Origin: Woeseiaceae bacterium
GTDB lineage: Bacteria > Pseudomonadota > Gammaproteobacteria > Steroidobacterales > Woeseiaceae
NCBI GenBank assembly: GCA_021773075.1
Contig: JAJFKT010000010.1
Location: 248,001-312,000, forward strand
Length of the DNA stretch: 64,000 nt
Direction of reading: 5' to 3'
Numbering within the stretch: the first letter of the stretch is position 1; the number at the start of each line of letters is the position of its first letter. This document shows positions 17,872 through 27,286 of the stretch, one piece after another. The translations under genes and the position numbers were made by a program. Under the pieces are notes generated by a model. The model was not told the origin of the DNA and ran no database searches. It saw only the letters and a program-made list of their open reading frames with translations.

Positions 17872-19979
17872 ACGACGTTTGGCAACTGCTCGAGCCGTGT
17901 AATCGCCGTACTCAAAGTCGGCAAATCCCGAATCTCAAGACTCAATTCCATAATGACCTGCAGTGAGTCCGTGTCCGTGTGGCTTTTCAACTCAAGCACA
18001 TTGGCGTTTTCATCAGCCAGTACAGAGGTAATATCTCTGATCAATGCACTGCGATCGAAGGCGTGTAGCGTTAAATCTACGGGATATGCACCACTATCTG
18101 ACTCGCCCCAGCTGGTTTCCAACACGCGTTCCGGGCTACGCCGATTGAGGCCGAGGAAATTGCCACAGTCCTGTCTGTGAATACTTACGCCACGCCCTTG
18201 CGTGATGTAGCCGATAATCGCCTCAGGTGGAACGGGCTGACAGCAACGGGCGAAATTGCACAACAAGTCGCCGACGCCTGTAACTGCGACAGAATCTGGT
18301 TGTGCCTTTTTGCGCTTTGATTGCCTTCGCGCTTTTATCGGCGACAGTTCAGCGGGGAGTAAATTGTGCAAAGCAGTCGCGATGGAAGCGGATGTCAAAT
18401 CACCCGCGCCCAGCGAAATACACAGTGCTTCCGTATTTTTCTGCTTGAGCTTAAGCGCGATATCGTCTGTTGGCACGTTCTTCATCGATAGTCTCGAGAG
18501 CTCCCGGTCCAGGATCTCCCGGCCTTGCCGAAGATGCTGATCGCGATCCTGTTGTCGAAACCAGTTGCGTACCTTTGCCCGGGCACGAGCACCGGCCAGA
18601 TAGCCGAGCTTCGGGCTCAGCCAGTCTCGACTGGGCTGTGGTTGGCTTCCGGTGATGATTTCAATCTGGTCACCGTTTTCGACCTGGTGGGTGAGGGGCA
18701 CGATGCGGCCGTTGATCTTCGCCCCCCGGCAGCGATGCCCAACTTGTGTATGTACGTGGTAGGCAAAATCGAGCGGTGTTGCGCGCGCCGCTAATTCGAC
18801 CACGTCGCCTTTGGGACTGAGTGCATAGACCCTATCCTCGAAGAAGTCGTCACGAATCTGATCAAGCAGGTCTGCGCCGTCGTCCGTTGGCTCAAGCAAC
18901 TGCCGTAGGAAGCGTATCTTGTGATCGAAAGCCTGCGGCAAATTGCCACCTTCTTTGTAGCGCCAGTGTGCGGCTACGCCAAGCTCCGCATGATTGTGCA
19001 TTTCGTGCGATCGAATCTGAACCTCGAAAGTCTTGCCCTCTGGATCCACAACTGCGGTATGCAAGGACTGATAGTCATTCTCTTTCGGGTTGGCGATATA
19101 GTCGTCGAATTCACCCGGAATGTAGGACCACAGGTTATGCACGACGCCTAGTGCCGCATAGCATTCATTGACATCGTCAACCAGGATCCGGACCGCGCGA
19201 ATATCAAACAGCGCCTCTAATCCACGATCCTTGCGCTGCATTTTCCGGTAGATGCTGTAAATGTGTTTTGGCCGCCCGGAAATCTCTGCGCTGATCTTGT
19301 TGGCTTGAAGCTCGGTTAGTAGCTGTGCCTTTACCTCATCAATAAAACTCTCTCGCTCAACGCGTTTTTCTTTGAGTGCTTTAGCGATGCTGAGGTAGGT
19401 ATCGGGATCGTCGTAGCGAAACGCGTAGTCTTCGAGTTCCCACTTTAGTTGCCAAACGCCAAGCCGACTCGCGAGTGCCGCGTAGATTTCGCGCGTCTCG
19501 AGTGCGAGCGATTGCTGAGTCGCCCGGGGTGCTTTCCGAGCATCGCGCAAACGATACAACTGTTCCGCTATGCGGACGAGCACAAGCCGCACGTCGGAGA
19601 CCACCGCGAGTAACATCTTGCGCAATGCTTCCGACTGTTGGGTGGCCAGCGCGGCGCCGGGTTGCCAGCTGTCCGGAAGGGAGAACTGATTGAGTTGCTC
19701 CAATCCTATAATGAATCGAGATATCGGTTTTAATTCATTGTTATTTAAATCATTTTTCTTTAGAAGATTGTCCCGAAATAAGGGATAGGCGTGGACTGCA
19801 GCGACGATCTTCGGCGGTAGACCCAGCGGATCAATGATTGCTGCTATTTGATTGCCTTCATTGATCGCCAGATCAAGCCCATCTTTTGGCGGTAACGCCG
19901 CGAGGTAATTGCGAACCACGGCCAGGATATCGTTGCTATCGCTGTCGCTACCTTGTTTTTCAGCATCGCTTGCCGACAT
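17850..19979 (-). CDS. relA: GTP pyrophosphokinase RelA
   Basis: A ribosome-associated (p)ppGpp synthetase of 709 residues for the stringent response. The order is a degenerate N-terminal hydrolase-like domain (residues 1-180, without the HD and ED catalytic motifs of SpoT), the synthetase domain (GLEALFDIRAVRILVDD, EFDDYIANPKENDYQSLHT), the TGS domain (VYALSPKGDVVELAARATPLDFAYHVH), a zinc-finger-like Cys/His part (LCNFARCCQPVP, IHRQDCGNF) and a C-terminal ACT domain. The missing HD motif and EFDDYIANPK make RelA much more likely than SpoT. It is a single gene, divergent from yebC. Confidence 0.95.
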   Translation of the reverse strand: MSASDAEKQGSDSDSNDILAVVRNYLAALPPKDGLDLAINEGNQIAAIIDPLGLPPKIVAAVHAYPLFRDNLLKKNDLNNNELKPISRFIIGLEQLNQFSLPDSWQPGAALATQQSEALRKMLLAVVSDVRLVLVRIAEQLYRLRDARKAPRATQQSLALETREIYAALASRLGVWQLKWELEDYAFRYDDPDTYLSIAKALKEKRVERESFIDEVKAQLLTELQANKISAEISGRPKHIYSIYRKMQRKDRGLEALFDIRAVRILVDDVNECYAALGVVHNLWSYIPGEFDDYIANPKENDYQSLHTAVVDPEGKTFEVQIRSHEMHNHAELGVAAHWRYKEGGNLPQAFDHKIRFLRQLLEPTDDGADLLDQIRDDFFEDRVYALSPKGDVVELAARATPLDFAYHVHTQVGHRCRGAKINGRIVPLTHQVENGDQIEIITGSQPQPSRDWLSPKLGYLAGARARAKVRNWFRQQDRDQHLRQGREILDRELSRLSMKNVPTDDIALKLKQKNTEALCISLGAGDLTSASIATALHNLLPAELSPIKARRQSKRKKAQPDSVAVTGVGDLLCNFARCCQPVPPEAIIGYITQGRGVSIHRQDCGNFLGLNRRSPERVLETSWGESDSGAYPVDLTLHAFDRSALIRDITSVLADENANVLELKSHTDTDSLQVIMELSLEIRDLPTLSTAITRLEQLPNVVSVRRKA

Positions 19980-20005
19980 TTTGCTTCTTCAGTTAAGTGC
20001 CTGTT

Positions 20006-20070
20006 TGCCCAATACCCGTTATCATACGCGCAGTTTCGACTGGCCTGTCTGGTCGGCGTTTTATTGGGCA
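20006..20070. promoter_or_regulatory. Long-spaced 9-bp inverted repeat between relA and yebC
   Basis: TGCCCAATA (20006-20014) and TATTGGGCA (20062-20070) are perfect complements separated by 47 bases in the 109-base gap between the divergent starts of relA and yebC. It could fold in a 5' leader or hold a dimeric regulator, or be chance. Confidence 0.25.
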
Positions 20071-20088
20071 TTGTAAAAGCAGGATGAC

Positions 20089-20832
20089 ATGGCAGGACAT
20101 AGTAAATGGGCGAATATCCAGCATCGCAAAGGTGCACAGGATAAGAAGCGCGGCAAACTTTTTACGAAACTGATTCGTGAAATAAACATAGCGGCGAAGA
20201 TGGGCGGTAGTGATCTGGAGGCTAATCCCCGACTACGTTTGGCGGTGGACAAGGCCAAAGGGCAGAGTATGCCCAAGGACAATATCGAACGAGCCATCAA
20301 GCGCGGTGCTGGCGAAACCGACGGCGCGGACTATATGGAGTTTCGCTATGAGGGCTATGGGCCAGGTGGCTCCGCCGTCATGGTTGATTGTCTGACCGAC
20401 AACAAGAATCGCACAGTGGCCGAGGTTCGCCACGCGTTTACCAAGTTCGGTGGCAATCTGGGGGCTGATGGATCTGTTAACTATCTGTTCAATCAGGTGG
20501 GCCAACTGCGGTTCCCGGCTGGCAGTGATGAAGATGCAGTGATGGAGGCGGCCATAGATGCCGGTGCCGAGGATGTTGTTACTGAGGACGACGGTTCAAT
20601 TGAAGTGCTGACCGAACCTGGCGATTTCGAAGCGGTGCGCGACGCGATGATTGCTGCAGGACTGGAAGCTGAAACCGCACAGGTTACGATGCGCGCCTCG
20701 ACCAGCGCTGATCTGGGCGTGAAGGAAGCGACTTCAATGATCAAGATGCTCGACATGCTGGAAGACCTGGACGATGTCCAGGAGGTTTACAGTAACGCCG
20801 ATATTAGTGAAGACGTACTTGCACAAATCTGA
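20089..20832 (+). CDS. yebC: YebC/PmpR family protein
   Basis: A 247-residue cytosolic protein of the YebC/TACO1 family, beginning with the signature [20 protein letters not shown] and continuing [19 protein letters not shown]. The family has been described as transcriptional regulators, and more recently as factors that help ribosomes through proline-rich stretches. AGGATG just before ATG 20089 serves as the ribosome-binding site. The gene leads the ruvC-ruvA-ruvB run, 7 bases before ruvC, an order common in gammaproteobacteria. Confidence 0.95.
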   Translation: MAGHSKWANIQHRKGAQDKKRGKLFTKLIREINIAAKMGGSDLEANPRLRLAVDKAKGQSMPKDNIERAIKRGAGETDGADYMEFRYEGYGPGGSAVMVDCLTDNKNRTVAEVRHAFTKFGGNLGADGSVNYLFNQVGQLRFPAGSDEDAVMEAAIDAGAEDVVTEDDGSIEVLTEPGDFEAVRDAMIAAGLEAETAQVTMRASTSADLGVKEATSMIKMLDMLEDLDDVQEVYSNADISEDVLAQI

Positions 20833-20839
20833 GGCTGAT

Positions 20840-21361
20840 TTGACGACAAGAAATCGCATACTTGGAATTGACCCGGGCTCCCGCCTGACAGGCTTCGGTG
20901 TCATCGATTTTACGGGCGACAAGGCCGTGTATATCGCAAGCGGTACGGTGAAAAGTGTCGATGGTGCATTCGCAGACCGCTTGCGGCAAATATTTGAGTC
21001 GATTGGCAGCATTGTCGGCGAATATCAGCCCGACATCGTCGCTATTGAAAGCGTTTTCATGCACAAAAATGCCGGCAGTGCGCTTAAACTCGGTCACGCG
21101 CGATCCGCGGCTATCTGTGCCACTTTCGAGCACGGTGCCGAGGTCTTCGAATATGCGCCTCGGGAAATCAAACAGGCCGTTGTCGGTACCGGTGCTGCCA
21201 CCAAAGAACAAGTGCAACATATGATCACGTCGATCCTGGGACTCGACGGCATACCTGCGCCGGACGCCGCGGATGCGTTGGCGGCTGCTCTATGCCACGG
21301 ACACCAGCGGCGAATTCGTGCTCAATTAGGGACTGGCAAAGCGATAGCAGGTGCCCGATGA
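20840..21361 (+). CDS. ruvC: Holliday junction resolvase RuvC
   Basis: Endonuclease that cuts Holliday junctions brought by RuvAB. The first catalytic Asp is in ILGIDPGSRLTGFG, the catalytic Glu in AIESVFMHKNAGSALKLGHAR, and the C-terminal acidic pair in DAADALAAALCHGH. TTG at 20840 gives 173 residues, the same as E. coli RuvC, and puts the start 7 bases after the yebC stop with GAGG close upstream. An in-frame ATG at 20774 would overlap yebC by 59 bases and add unrelated residues. The stop overlaps the ruvA start (ATGA). Confidence 0.93.
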   Translation: MTTRNRILGIDPGSRLTGFGVIDFTGDKAVYIASGTVKSVDGAFADRLRQIFESIGSIVGEYQPDIVAIESVFMHKNAGSALKLGHARSAAICATFEHGAEVFEYAPREIKQAVVGTGAATKEQVQHMITSILGLDGIPAPDAADALAAALCHGHQRRIRAQLGTGKAIAGAR

Positions 21362-21948
21362 TCGGATCACTTCGTGGCCGATTGACATCGAAACTGGCAC
21401 CGCAGATTGTTGTCGAATGCAGTGGTGTGGGCTACGAAGTGGAGACACCGATGTCGACGTTTCTGGATTTGCCTGAGCCGGGGTCCGACTTGTTCTTGTA
21501 TACCCATCTGTTGGTTCGTGAAGATGCCCAGATTCTGTACGGGTTTTCGTCAGAAGATGAACGACTCATGTTTCGCACCCTGCTGAAGGTGAACCGAGTG
21601 GGCGCGAAAATGGCGCTCGGTATTTTGTCTGCGATGTCCACGAATGACTTTCGTCGCTGCGTTGAGCTTGAAGATACGACGTCGATGTCGAAAATACCGG
21701 GCGTTGGCAAGAAAACGGCCGAGCGTTTGATTATCGAAATGCGTGACCGGATTGATGCGTCCGCACCCGGCGGCGGTTCAGCCGCGCCGCTGACTGTAGA
21801 GGCCAGTGCTCGCAATGAAGCTGTCGACGCGCTGGTCGCGCTGGGTTACAAGCCCAAGGAAGTGAATAATCTGATTGCGAAGCTGGATATCGACGACAAG
21901 TCGGCCGAGGATATTATCCGGCTGGCGCTGAAACAGGTGGTGCAGTAG
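21358..21948 (+). CDS. ruvA: Holliday junction branch migration protein RuvA
   Basis: The junction-binding subunit of the RuvAB branch-migration motor. At 196 residues it is standard length: N-terminal OB domain ([20 protein letters not shown]), two helix-hairpin-helix motifs in the middle ([32 protein letters not shown]) and a C-terminal RuvB-binding three-helix domain ([20 protein letters not shown]). ATG at 21358 overlaps the ruvC stop by 4 bases, and the stop shares one base with ruvB, indicating tight translational coupling. Confidence 0.96.
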   Translation: MIGSLRGRLTSKLAPQIVVECSGVGYEVETPMSTFLDLPEPGSDLFLYTHLLVREDAQILYGFSSEDERLMFRTLLKVNRVGAKMALGILSAMSTNDFRRCVELEDTTSMSKIPGVGKKTAERLIIEMRDRIDASAPGGGSAAPLTVEASARNEAVDALVALGYKPKEVNNLIAKLDIDDKSAEDIIRLALKQVVQ

Positions 21949-22994
21949 TGACTAATGTTGAGCATGATCGCTTAACGACCTCAGAGTCGGTCAGCGATGA
22001 CAAAGCATTCGACCGCGCCATTCGGCCGAAGACACTGGCCGACTACCACGGCCAGCCTGCTGTAACAGAACAAATGAGCGTCTTTATTGAAGCGGCACGG
22101 CGGCGCGAAGAATCACTGGATCACGTGCTTATTTTCGGGCCGCCGGGACTCGGAAAAACGACGCTGGCGCACATTGTCGCTAACGAAATGGGCGTCGCGC
22201 TTCGGCAAACCTCGGGGCCGGTGCTTGAGCGGCCGGGTGATCTGGCCGCGATTCTGACCAACCTCGAGCCGAATGACGTTTTGTTTGTTGATGAGATTCA
22301 TCGCCTCAGCCCGGTTGTCGAGGAGATCCTGTACCCAGCGCTGGAGGATTTCCAGCTCGACATCATGATTGGCGAGGGGCCGGCCGCAAGATCCATAAAA
22401 CTGGATTTGCCACCATTCACGTTGGTCGGAGCGACCACGCGCGCAGGTCTTCTGACATCGCCACTTCGTGATCGATTCGGCATCGTGCAGCGCCTCGAGT
22501 TTTACTCGGCGCAGGATCTGGAAGGGATTACCCAACGTTCGGCGGGAATATTGAATCTACCCATAGAGGACGAGGGCGCGAAAGCGATCTCAACGCGCTC
22601 ACGCGGTACGCCGCGAATCGCAAACCGGCTGCTGCGTCGAGTGCGGGATTTTGCAGAGGTTAAGGCGGACGGCGTTGTTACGGGCGCGGTGGCAAAGGAT
22701 GCAATGGATGTACTACAGGTTGATCCACACGGTTTCGATGCAATGGATCGACGATTGCTGCTAACGATTATTGAGAAATTCGACGGTGGCCCGGTCGGCA
22801 TCGAGAGCGTCGCCGCGGCCATCGGTGAAGAACGTGGAACGATCGAAGATGTTCTGGAGCCTTACCTGATACAACAAGGTTTCATTATGCGTACGGCGCG
22901 CGGACGGGTAGCGACCAAGAATGCTTATTTGCATTTTGGACTGACGCCTCCTACGTCGTCCGAGACTCGAGACCTACCCTTTGATGATGCTTGA
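21948..22994 (+). CDS. ruvB: Holliday junction ATP-dependent DNA helicase RuvB
   Basis: The AAA+ ring motor of branch migration, 348 residues. Visible are Walker [13 protein letters not shown], Walker [11 protein letters not shown], sensor 1 [18 protein letters not shown] with its arginine finger, and the C-terminal winged helix ([27 protein letters not shown]). GTG at 21948 is the start and overlaps the ruvA TAG stop by one base. ybgC follows almost directly, joining the ruv run to the tol-pal run. Confidence 0.96.
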   Translation: MTNVEHDRLTTSESVSDDKAFDRAIRPKTLADYHGQPAVTEQMSVFIEAARRREESLDHVLIFGPPGLGKTTLAHIVANEMGVALRQTSGPVLERPGDLAAILTNLEPNDVLFVDEIHRLSPVVEEILYPALEDFQLDIMIGEGPAARSIKLDLPPFTLVGATTRAGLLTSPLRDRFGIVQRLEFYSAQDLEGITQRSAGILNLPIEDEGAKAISTRSRGTPRIANRLLRRVRDFAEVKADGVVTGAVAKDAMDVLQVDPHGFDAMDRRLLLTIIEKFDGGPVGIESVAAAIGEERGTIEDVLEPYLIQQGFIMRTARGRVATKNAYLHFGLTPPTSSETRDLPFDDA

Positions 22995-22996
22995 CC

Positions 22997-23410
22997 ATGA
23001 CGGCTGAACCCTTTGAACTGAAAGTACGCGTTTATTATGAAGACACTGATGCGCAGGGCGTCGTTTACTACGCGAATTATTTTCGTTTTATGGAGCGCGC
23101 CAGGACAGAGTGGCTGGAGGCGATGGGTATCGATCACATAACGATGATGAATGTAGACAGTCGTATTCTCGTTGTCACTGAAGCCAGCGCCAAGTTCCTG
23201 ATACCGGCACGACTCGGTGACAGGCTCATCGTTACTGCACGCCTGAGCCGCCTGGGTCGAGCGAGTTTCGAAATCGAACAAAACATTTATCGTGACAGCA
23301 GCGATGGTGAGTTGCTGATCGAGGGTGGTGTGACGGCTGCCTACCTTGAGTCCGGAACGATGAAACCTAAACGTATACCGAAAACATTTTTTGAGGACAA
23401 ACTGTCATGA
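22997..23410 (+). CDS. ybgC: Tol-Pal-associated acyl-CoA thioesterase YbgC
   Basis: A hot-dog-fold thioesterase of about 137 residues and the first gene of the tol-pal operon. The N-terminal RVYYEDTDAQGVVYYANYFRFMERARTEWL contains the catalytic Asp and the family signature. It is thought to act on acyl-CoA or acyl-ACP in connection with phospholipid metabolism. ATG at 22997 is chosen; a TTG at 22991 would add two residues and overlap ruvB. Its stop overlaps the tolQ start by 4 bases. Confidence 0.92.
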   Translation: MTAEPFELKVRVYYEDTDAQGVVYYANYFRFMERARTEWLEAMGIDHITMMNVDSRILVVTEASAKFLIPARLGDRLIVTARLSRLGRASFEIEQNIYRDSSDGELLIEGGVTAAYLESGTMKPKRIPKTFFEDKLS

Positions 23411-24093
23411 ACGCAGATTTATCGGTCATTAGCCTTCTCTGGGAGGCCAGCTTGCCCGTGCAAATCGTTATGTTGCTGCTGGTCGGCGCATCGCTGATGT
23501 CATGGAGCATTATTTTTACGAAACGACGTCTGATCCGACGCACCAAAAATTCCTCGGACGAGTTTGAGGCCGCGTTCTGGTCAGGTGGTGATCTGAATAC
23601 GCTGTATCAAAGTGCGACCCGTGCGAAAGGGGGCACCATCGGTATGGCAAGTATTTTCGAAGCTGGTTTTCGAGAATTCAACAGAACATTACAAGCGGGC
23701 GGCAGTAACGCCGAAAAGATCGTGGAAGAATGCCGGCGCGCGATGCGAGTCGCACAGATGCGTGAGGTCGATCGACTCGAAATGAGTCTTGCGACACTGG
23801 CGACAATTGGGTCGACCAGCCCTTACGTGGGCCTGTTCGGTACGGTATGGGGAATCATGACGGCGTTCATGCAAATCGGTTCGCAGCAAACTGCGACGCT
23901 TGCCGTTGTTGCCCCGCCTATCGCTGAAGCGCTGATCGCGACCGCAATGGGCCTGTTTGCGGCGATCCCGGCAGTCATTGCCTACAACCGCTACGCGGAT
24001 AAGGTCGTGCGCATCGAATACCGCTACGACGGTTTCACGGAAGAATTCTCAAGCATCCTGCAACGTCACGCGCGCGCCAAGCAAGGAACTTAA
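23407..24093 (+). CDS. tolQ: Tol-Pal system proton channel subunit TolQ
   Basis: Inner-membrane subunit of the TolQR proton channel that powers outer-membrane invagination at division. The 228-residue protein has three membrane segments (near residues 15-38, 130-155 and 170-195), with the family stretch ATIGSTSPYVGLFGTVWGIM and APPIAEALIATAMGLFAAIPAVIAYNRY. ATG overlaps the ybgC stop (ATGA), and tolR begins one base after its stop. Confidence 0.96.
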   Translation: MNADLSVISLLWEASLPVQIVMLLLVGASLMSWSIIFTKRRLIRRTKNSSDEFEAAFWSGGDLNTLYQSATRAKGGTIGMASIFEAGFREFNRTLQAGGSNAEKIVEECRRAMRVAQMREVDRLEMSLATLATIGSTSPYVGLFGTVWGIMTAFMQIGSQQTATLAVVAPPIAEALIATAMGLFAAIPAVIAYNRYADKVVRIEYRYDGFTEEFSSILQRHARAKQGT

Positions 24094-24094
24094 G

Positions 24095-24538
24095 ATGGCT
24101 ACACCGCTGCAAAAGCGAAAATTGATGGGCGAGATCAATGTCGTGCCGTACATCGATGTGATGCTCGTTTTGCTGGTTATTTTTATGGTCACTGCGCCTT
24201 TGCTAACACAGGGTATTGAAGTTGAATTGCCAAAAGCCAACGCCGAACCGATCGAGACGGTGCCGGATCATGATCCGGTGGTACTGAGCGTCGATGCGGA
24301 CGGCAACTTCTACATCAATATGGGCGACGATGAAGATAAGCCATCGACGGGTAAGAAGATTCGCACGATTGTGGGAGTGATTTTGGGTGAAAAGCCTGAA
24401 ACACCGGTTTTCGTCAAAGCCGATCGTGCTGTGGCTTACGGCAATGTTGTTGCTGCCATGGTGGTCTTACAGCAGGCGGGCGCAACGAACATCGGATTCG
24501 TGACTGATCCGTTGGATACTTACCCGGTACCCGAGTAA
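24095..24538 (+). CDS. tolR: Tol-Pal system protein TolR
   Basis: ExbD/TolR family subunit of 147 residues: a short cytoplasmic N-terminus, one membrane segment with the channel aspartate (VVPYIDVMLVLLVIFMVTAPL, Asp at about residue 23) and a periplasmic domain. ATG at 24095 follows AAGGAA and lies directly after tolQ; a longer frame from 23957 overlaps tolQ and lacks homology. The periplasmic part carries an insertion rich in Asp, Glu and Lys (GDDEDKPSTGKK) near residues 80-92. Confidence 0.95.
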   Translation: MATPLQKRKLMGEINVVPYIDVMLVLLVIFMVTAPLLTQGIEVELPKANAEPIETVPDHDPVVLSVDADGNFYINMGDDEDKPSTGKKIRTIVGVILGEKPETPVFVKADRAVAYGNVVAAMVVLQQAGATNIGFVTDPLDTYPVPE

Positions 24539-24545
24539 CTATTCA

Positions 24546-25355
24546 GTGGCACGTCGCGGCGAAAATATGGGACCTTTCAGCATGGCAGTGTTGCTGCATG
24601 TAGTGCTGCTGGGTTCTATGGTTGCGGCATTCGATTTTTCACGGCCGACGCCATTTACACCGATGGCTGTTCAGGGCACTTTGGTTCAGGAAATACCGGA
24701 CAGAGCAACGCCGCCGCCCGTTGTAAAGAAAGAGCCGGAAGCGGTGATAGAAGAACCTGAGCCAGAGCCGGAGCTTGAACCTGAGCCTGACAATAGCGAG
24801 GAGCTGCGACGTCTGGCTGAGGAGGAAAAGCGCCAGCTCGATGCTCTGCTGGAACAGGAGCGACTGGATAAAATACGCACGCGAGAGATTGACGAGGCTG
24901 AGCGCAAGAAGCGTGAGGAAGTAGAGAAGGAGCGCAAACGACTCGAAGCCGAACGCCAGCGCCAGGAAGATATCGAACGGCAACGGCAGGAAAACGAACG
25001 ATTACGTCGTGAACTCGAGGATGAGCAGCGCCAGGAAGAGATTGACGCGGAATCGAACCGGCTTGCAGCGGTTGATGCGGGCGCGCTAGCGGTTTATACA
25101 GCGATGATCCGGCAAAAGATTGAGCGAAACTGGTCTGCGCCAGCGAGTGCCGATTCGGAACTGAAATGTTCCGTGCGAGTCAGGCAGGTTCCAGGTGGGG
25201 AGGTAACGGGTGTTACGATTCTGTCCTGTAACGGTGATGATGCTGTCAAACGATCGGTCGAAGCTGCGATTTACAGGTCTTCACCATTACCGGAACCTTC
25301 TGATCCCAGTCTGTTCGATAGAAGCTTATTGTTAAACTTGAGTATTCGTCAGTAA
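24546..25355 (+). CDS. tolA: Tol-Pal system protein TolA
   Basis: Links TolQR in the inner membrane to TolB and Pal. The 269-residue protein has one N-terminal membrane segment (residues 10-28, FSMAVLLHVVLLGSMVAAF), a Pro/Glu-rich stretch with repeated EPEPE units (near residues 68-82), a long charged helix of Glu/Arg/Lys/Gln (residues 85-175) and a C-terminal domain (AVYTAMIRQKIERNWSAP) that binds TolB and Pal. It is shorter than E. coli TolA (421), mainly in the helix. GTG at 24546 is the likely start; ATG at 24570 is an alternative. Confidence 0.92.
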   Translation: MARRGENMGPFSMAVLLHVVLLGSMVAAFDFSRPTPFTPMAVQGTLVQEIPDRATPPPVVKKEPEAVIEEPEPEPELEPEPDNSEELRRLAEEEKRQLDALLEQERLDKIRTREIDEAERKKREEVEKERKRLEAERQRQEDIERQRQENERLRRELEDEQRQEEIDAESNRLAAVDAGALAVYTAMIRQKIERNWSAPASADSELKCSVRVRQVPGGEVTGVTILSCNGDDAVKRSVEAAIYRSSPLPEPSDPSLFDRSLLLNLSIRQ

Positions 25356-25380
25356 TGCTGGCCAACAAGATGAGGTTAAT

Positions 25381-26682
25381 GTGCTGAAAAACATCCCTAG
25401 AATTCTGCTTGTTCTGACCCTGCTGTGTACGCAGGCCATGGCTGAGCTCGTAATTGATGTCCAGGGGGTCTCGCAACCCACGCCAGTCGCTATTGTGCCG
25501 TTTGGTTGGGAAGGAAAAGAACCGGCGATGCCACTGAATGTTGCGGCAGTCATACAGTCAGATTTGAAGCGCAGCGGGCGTTTCGCGCCGGTTGACGAGT
25601 CCAAAATGCTGCAAAAACCGACCGACGGCTCTGACCTGGATTTCCAGGACTGGAGCTTCCTTGGCGTTGAGGCGATTGTTGTCGGCAAGCTTATCCAAAC
25701 GGCAGAGAACGCCTATACACTCCAATTCCAGCTTTTCGAGACCTTCAGCAGGCGACAACTGGTCGGTTTCCGCATGCCAGCAACTCGAAACAATATGCGC
25801 GGCGCGGCACACAGGGCCGCTGACATGATTTACGAAAAGCTCACCGGTATAAAAGGCGTTTTCGGCACCAAGGTCGCATACATCACGGCTGAGCAGCAGA
25901 GGGATGGCCGATTATACTCGCTCATCGTTTCCGATCAGGACGGCGAGAACGAACACACGATAATGGAGAGTAAAGACCCGATCATGTCGCCAGCCTGGTC
26001 GCCGGACAGTCGCCAGCTCGCTTACGTATCATTTGAGGGCAGCAAATCGTCGATTTTCGTGCAGACACTGCGCTCCGGTAATCGATTTCAGGTTTCCAAT
26101 AAGCCCGGCATTAACGGCGCGCCCTCGTTTTCGCCGGATGGCCGCAAACTCGTAATCACTCTGGGTGGCATAAACGGCAATCCAGACATCTATGTACTGG
26201 ATATCAATTCGCGCCAGACCAAGCGGCTGACAACGCACCGGGCGATCGATACCGAGGGAACCTGGTCGCCGGATGGCCGCTATATCTACTTCACATCGGA
26301 TAGAAGTGGCGGACCGCAGGTTTATCGCGTATCAGCAAATGGCGGAACAGCAGAGCGTTTTACGTTCGAAGGGAGTTATAATGCGCGGCCGCGATTGTCG
26401 CCAGACGGCAAGAAACTGGCCATGGTGCATAACGATCGTGGGAATTATCGGATCGCTGTAATGGATCTGGAAAGTAAGAACTTATTAGTACTGTCATCGG
26501 GGCAGCAGGACGAGTCACCGAGTTTCGCGCCGAACAGCGATATCTTGATTTACGCGACACGGCAACGTGGTGACGGCGTTCTTGAGACCGTTTCGGCCGA
26601 TGGGCTGATACGGCAAAAGATGGAGTCGGGACGAGGAGATGTACGTGAACCCGTGTGGTCACCGTTCCCTCGGTTTCAATGA
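25381..26682 (+). CDS. tolB: Tol-Pal system beta-propeller protein TolB
   Basis: Periplasmic protein of 433 residues that binds Pal and TolA. A Sec signal peptide (LKNIPRILLVLTLLCTQAMA) is cleaved before ELVIDV. An N-terminal domain (residues 25-170) is followed by a six-bladed propeller with repeated SPDGRKL/SPDGRYIYF/SPDGKKLAM blades and DIYVLDI. GTG at 25381 has GAGG 7 bases upstream. An 81-base AT-rich gap follows before pal. Confidence 0.95.
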   Translation: MLKNIPRILLVLTLLCTQAMAELVIDVQGVSQPTPVAIVPFGWEGKEPAMPLNVAAVIQSDLKRSGRFAPVDESKMLQKPTDGSDLDFQDWSFLGVEAIVVGKLIQTAENAYTLQFQLFETFSRRQLVGFRMPATRNNMRGAAHRAADMIYEKLTGIKGVFGTKVAYITAEQQRDGRLYSLIVSDQDGENEHTIMESKDPIMSPAWSPDSRQLAYVSFEGSKSSIFVQTLRSGNRFQVSNKPGINGAPSFSPDGRKLVITLGGINGNPDIYVLDINSRQTKRLTTHRAIDTEGTWSPDGRYIYFTSDRSGGPQVYRVSANGGTAERFTFEGSYNARPRLSPDGKKLAMVHNDRGNYRIAVMDLESKNLLVLSSGQQDESPSFAPNSDILIYATRQRGDGVLETVSADGLIRQKMESGRGDVREPVWSPFPRFQ

Positions 26683-26763
26683 CAGAATTTAGTTTAAGTA
26701 AATCTTATTACGTACTGATTTTTAACAGAATTTAATTCGCTTAATGGCACAAAGGATTTAGAC
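26683..26763 (+). promoter_or_regulatory. AT-rich gap before pal, possible internal promoter
   Basis: This is the only sizeable gap within the tol-pal run. It is markedly AT-rich and contains two direct copies of ACAGAATTTA (26682-26691 and 26725-26734), 43 bases apart. AAGGA before the pal ATG is the ribosome-binding site. An internal promoter raising pal-cpoB expression is plausible, since Pal is abundant, but no clear -35/-10 pair stands out. Confidence 0.35.
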
Positions 26764-27276
26764 ATGTCTTATTATAAAATTTTTGTAGTCGCTGTTCTGG
26801 GCGCGCTTCTGGCGGCTTGCTCGTCAGCCCCGATCGAGGATCCGAATCCCACTGACACGACTTACGGTGATGACGCTGCATCGACTTCGGGATCCGTCAG
26901 TGATGACCCGTACGGCGGCGAGCCATATGATCCGAACGCCGGTGAGCTTGGCACGGTCATCTATTTCGATTTCGACTCCTCAGAGGTTCGGCCGCAAGAT
27001 CAGGAGCTGGTCGGTCGCCACGCCATGCAACTTTCTGACAACAGCGCATACAGCGTGCGTCTGGAAGGTCATGCGGACGAGCGCGGATCACGTGAATACA
27101 ACATTGGGCTCGGTGAACGTCGTGCACAGGCGGTTCGCCAAATGTTCATGATTCAGGGTGTTAGTGCATCGCAGATCCAAACGGTCAGCTTTGGCGAAGA
27201 GCGGCCGGACTCGATGGGCAGCTCTGAGAACGATTACGCTCAGAATCGCCGTGTTGAGATCAAGTACACCAACTGA
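26764..27276 (+). CDS. pal: Peptidoglycan-associated lipoprotein Pal
   Basis: Outer-membrane lipoprotein that anchors the outer membrane to peptidoglycan. The 170-residue precursor has a lipoprotein signal with lipobox LLAAC (Cys at residue 20), a Ser/Thr/Asp/Gly/Pro-rich linker (residues 21-60) and an OmpA-like peptidoglycan-binding domain: IYFDFDSSEVRPQ, LEGHADERGSREYNIGLGERRA, NRRVEIKY. It follows tolB after the AT-rich gap and is followed by cpoB after 10 bases. Confidence 0.96.
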   Translation: MSYYKIFVVAVLGALLAACSSAPIEDPNPTDTTYGDDAASTSGSVSDDPYGGEPYDPNAGELGTVIYFDFDSSEVRPQDQELVGRHAMQLSDNSAYSVRLEGHADERGSREYNIGLGERRAQAVRQMFMIQGVSASQIQTVSFGEERPDSMGSSENDYAQNRRVEIKYTN

Positions 27277-27286
27277 TCAAATCAGA

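Noticed and set aside
17850..19979. Reading the stringent-response gene as spoT
   Set aside because: The HD and ED hydrolase motifs are absent and EFDDYIANPK is RelA-type.
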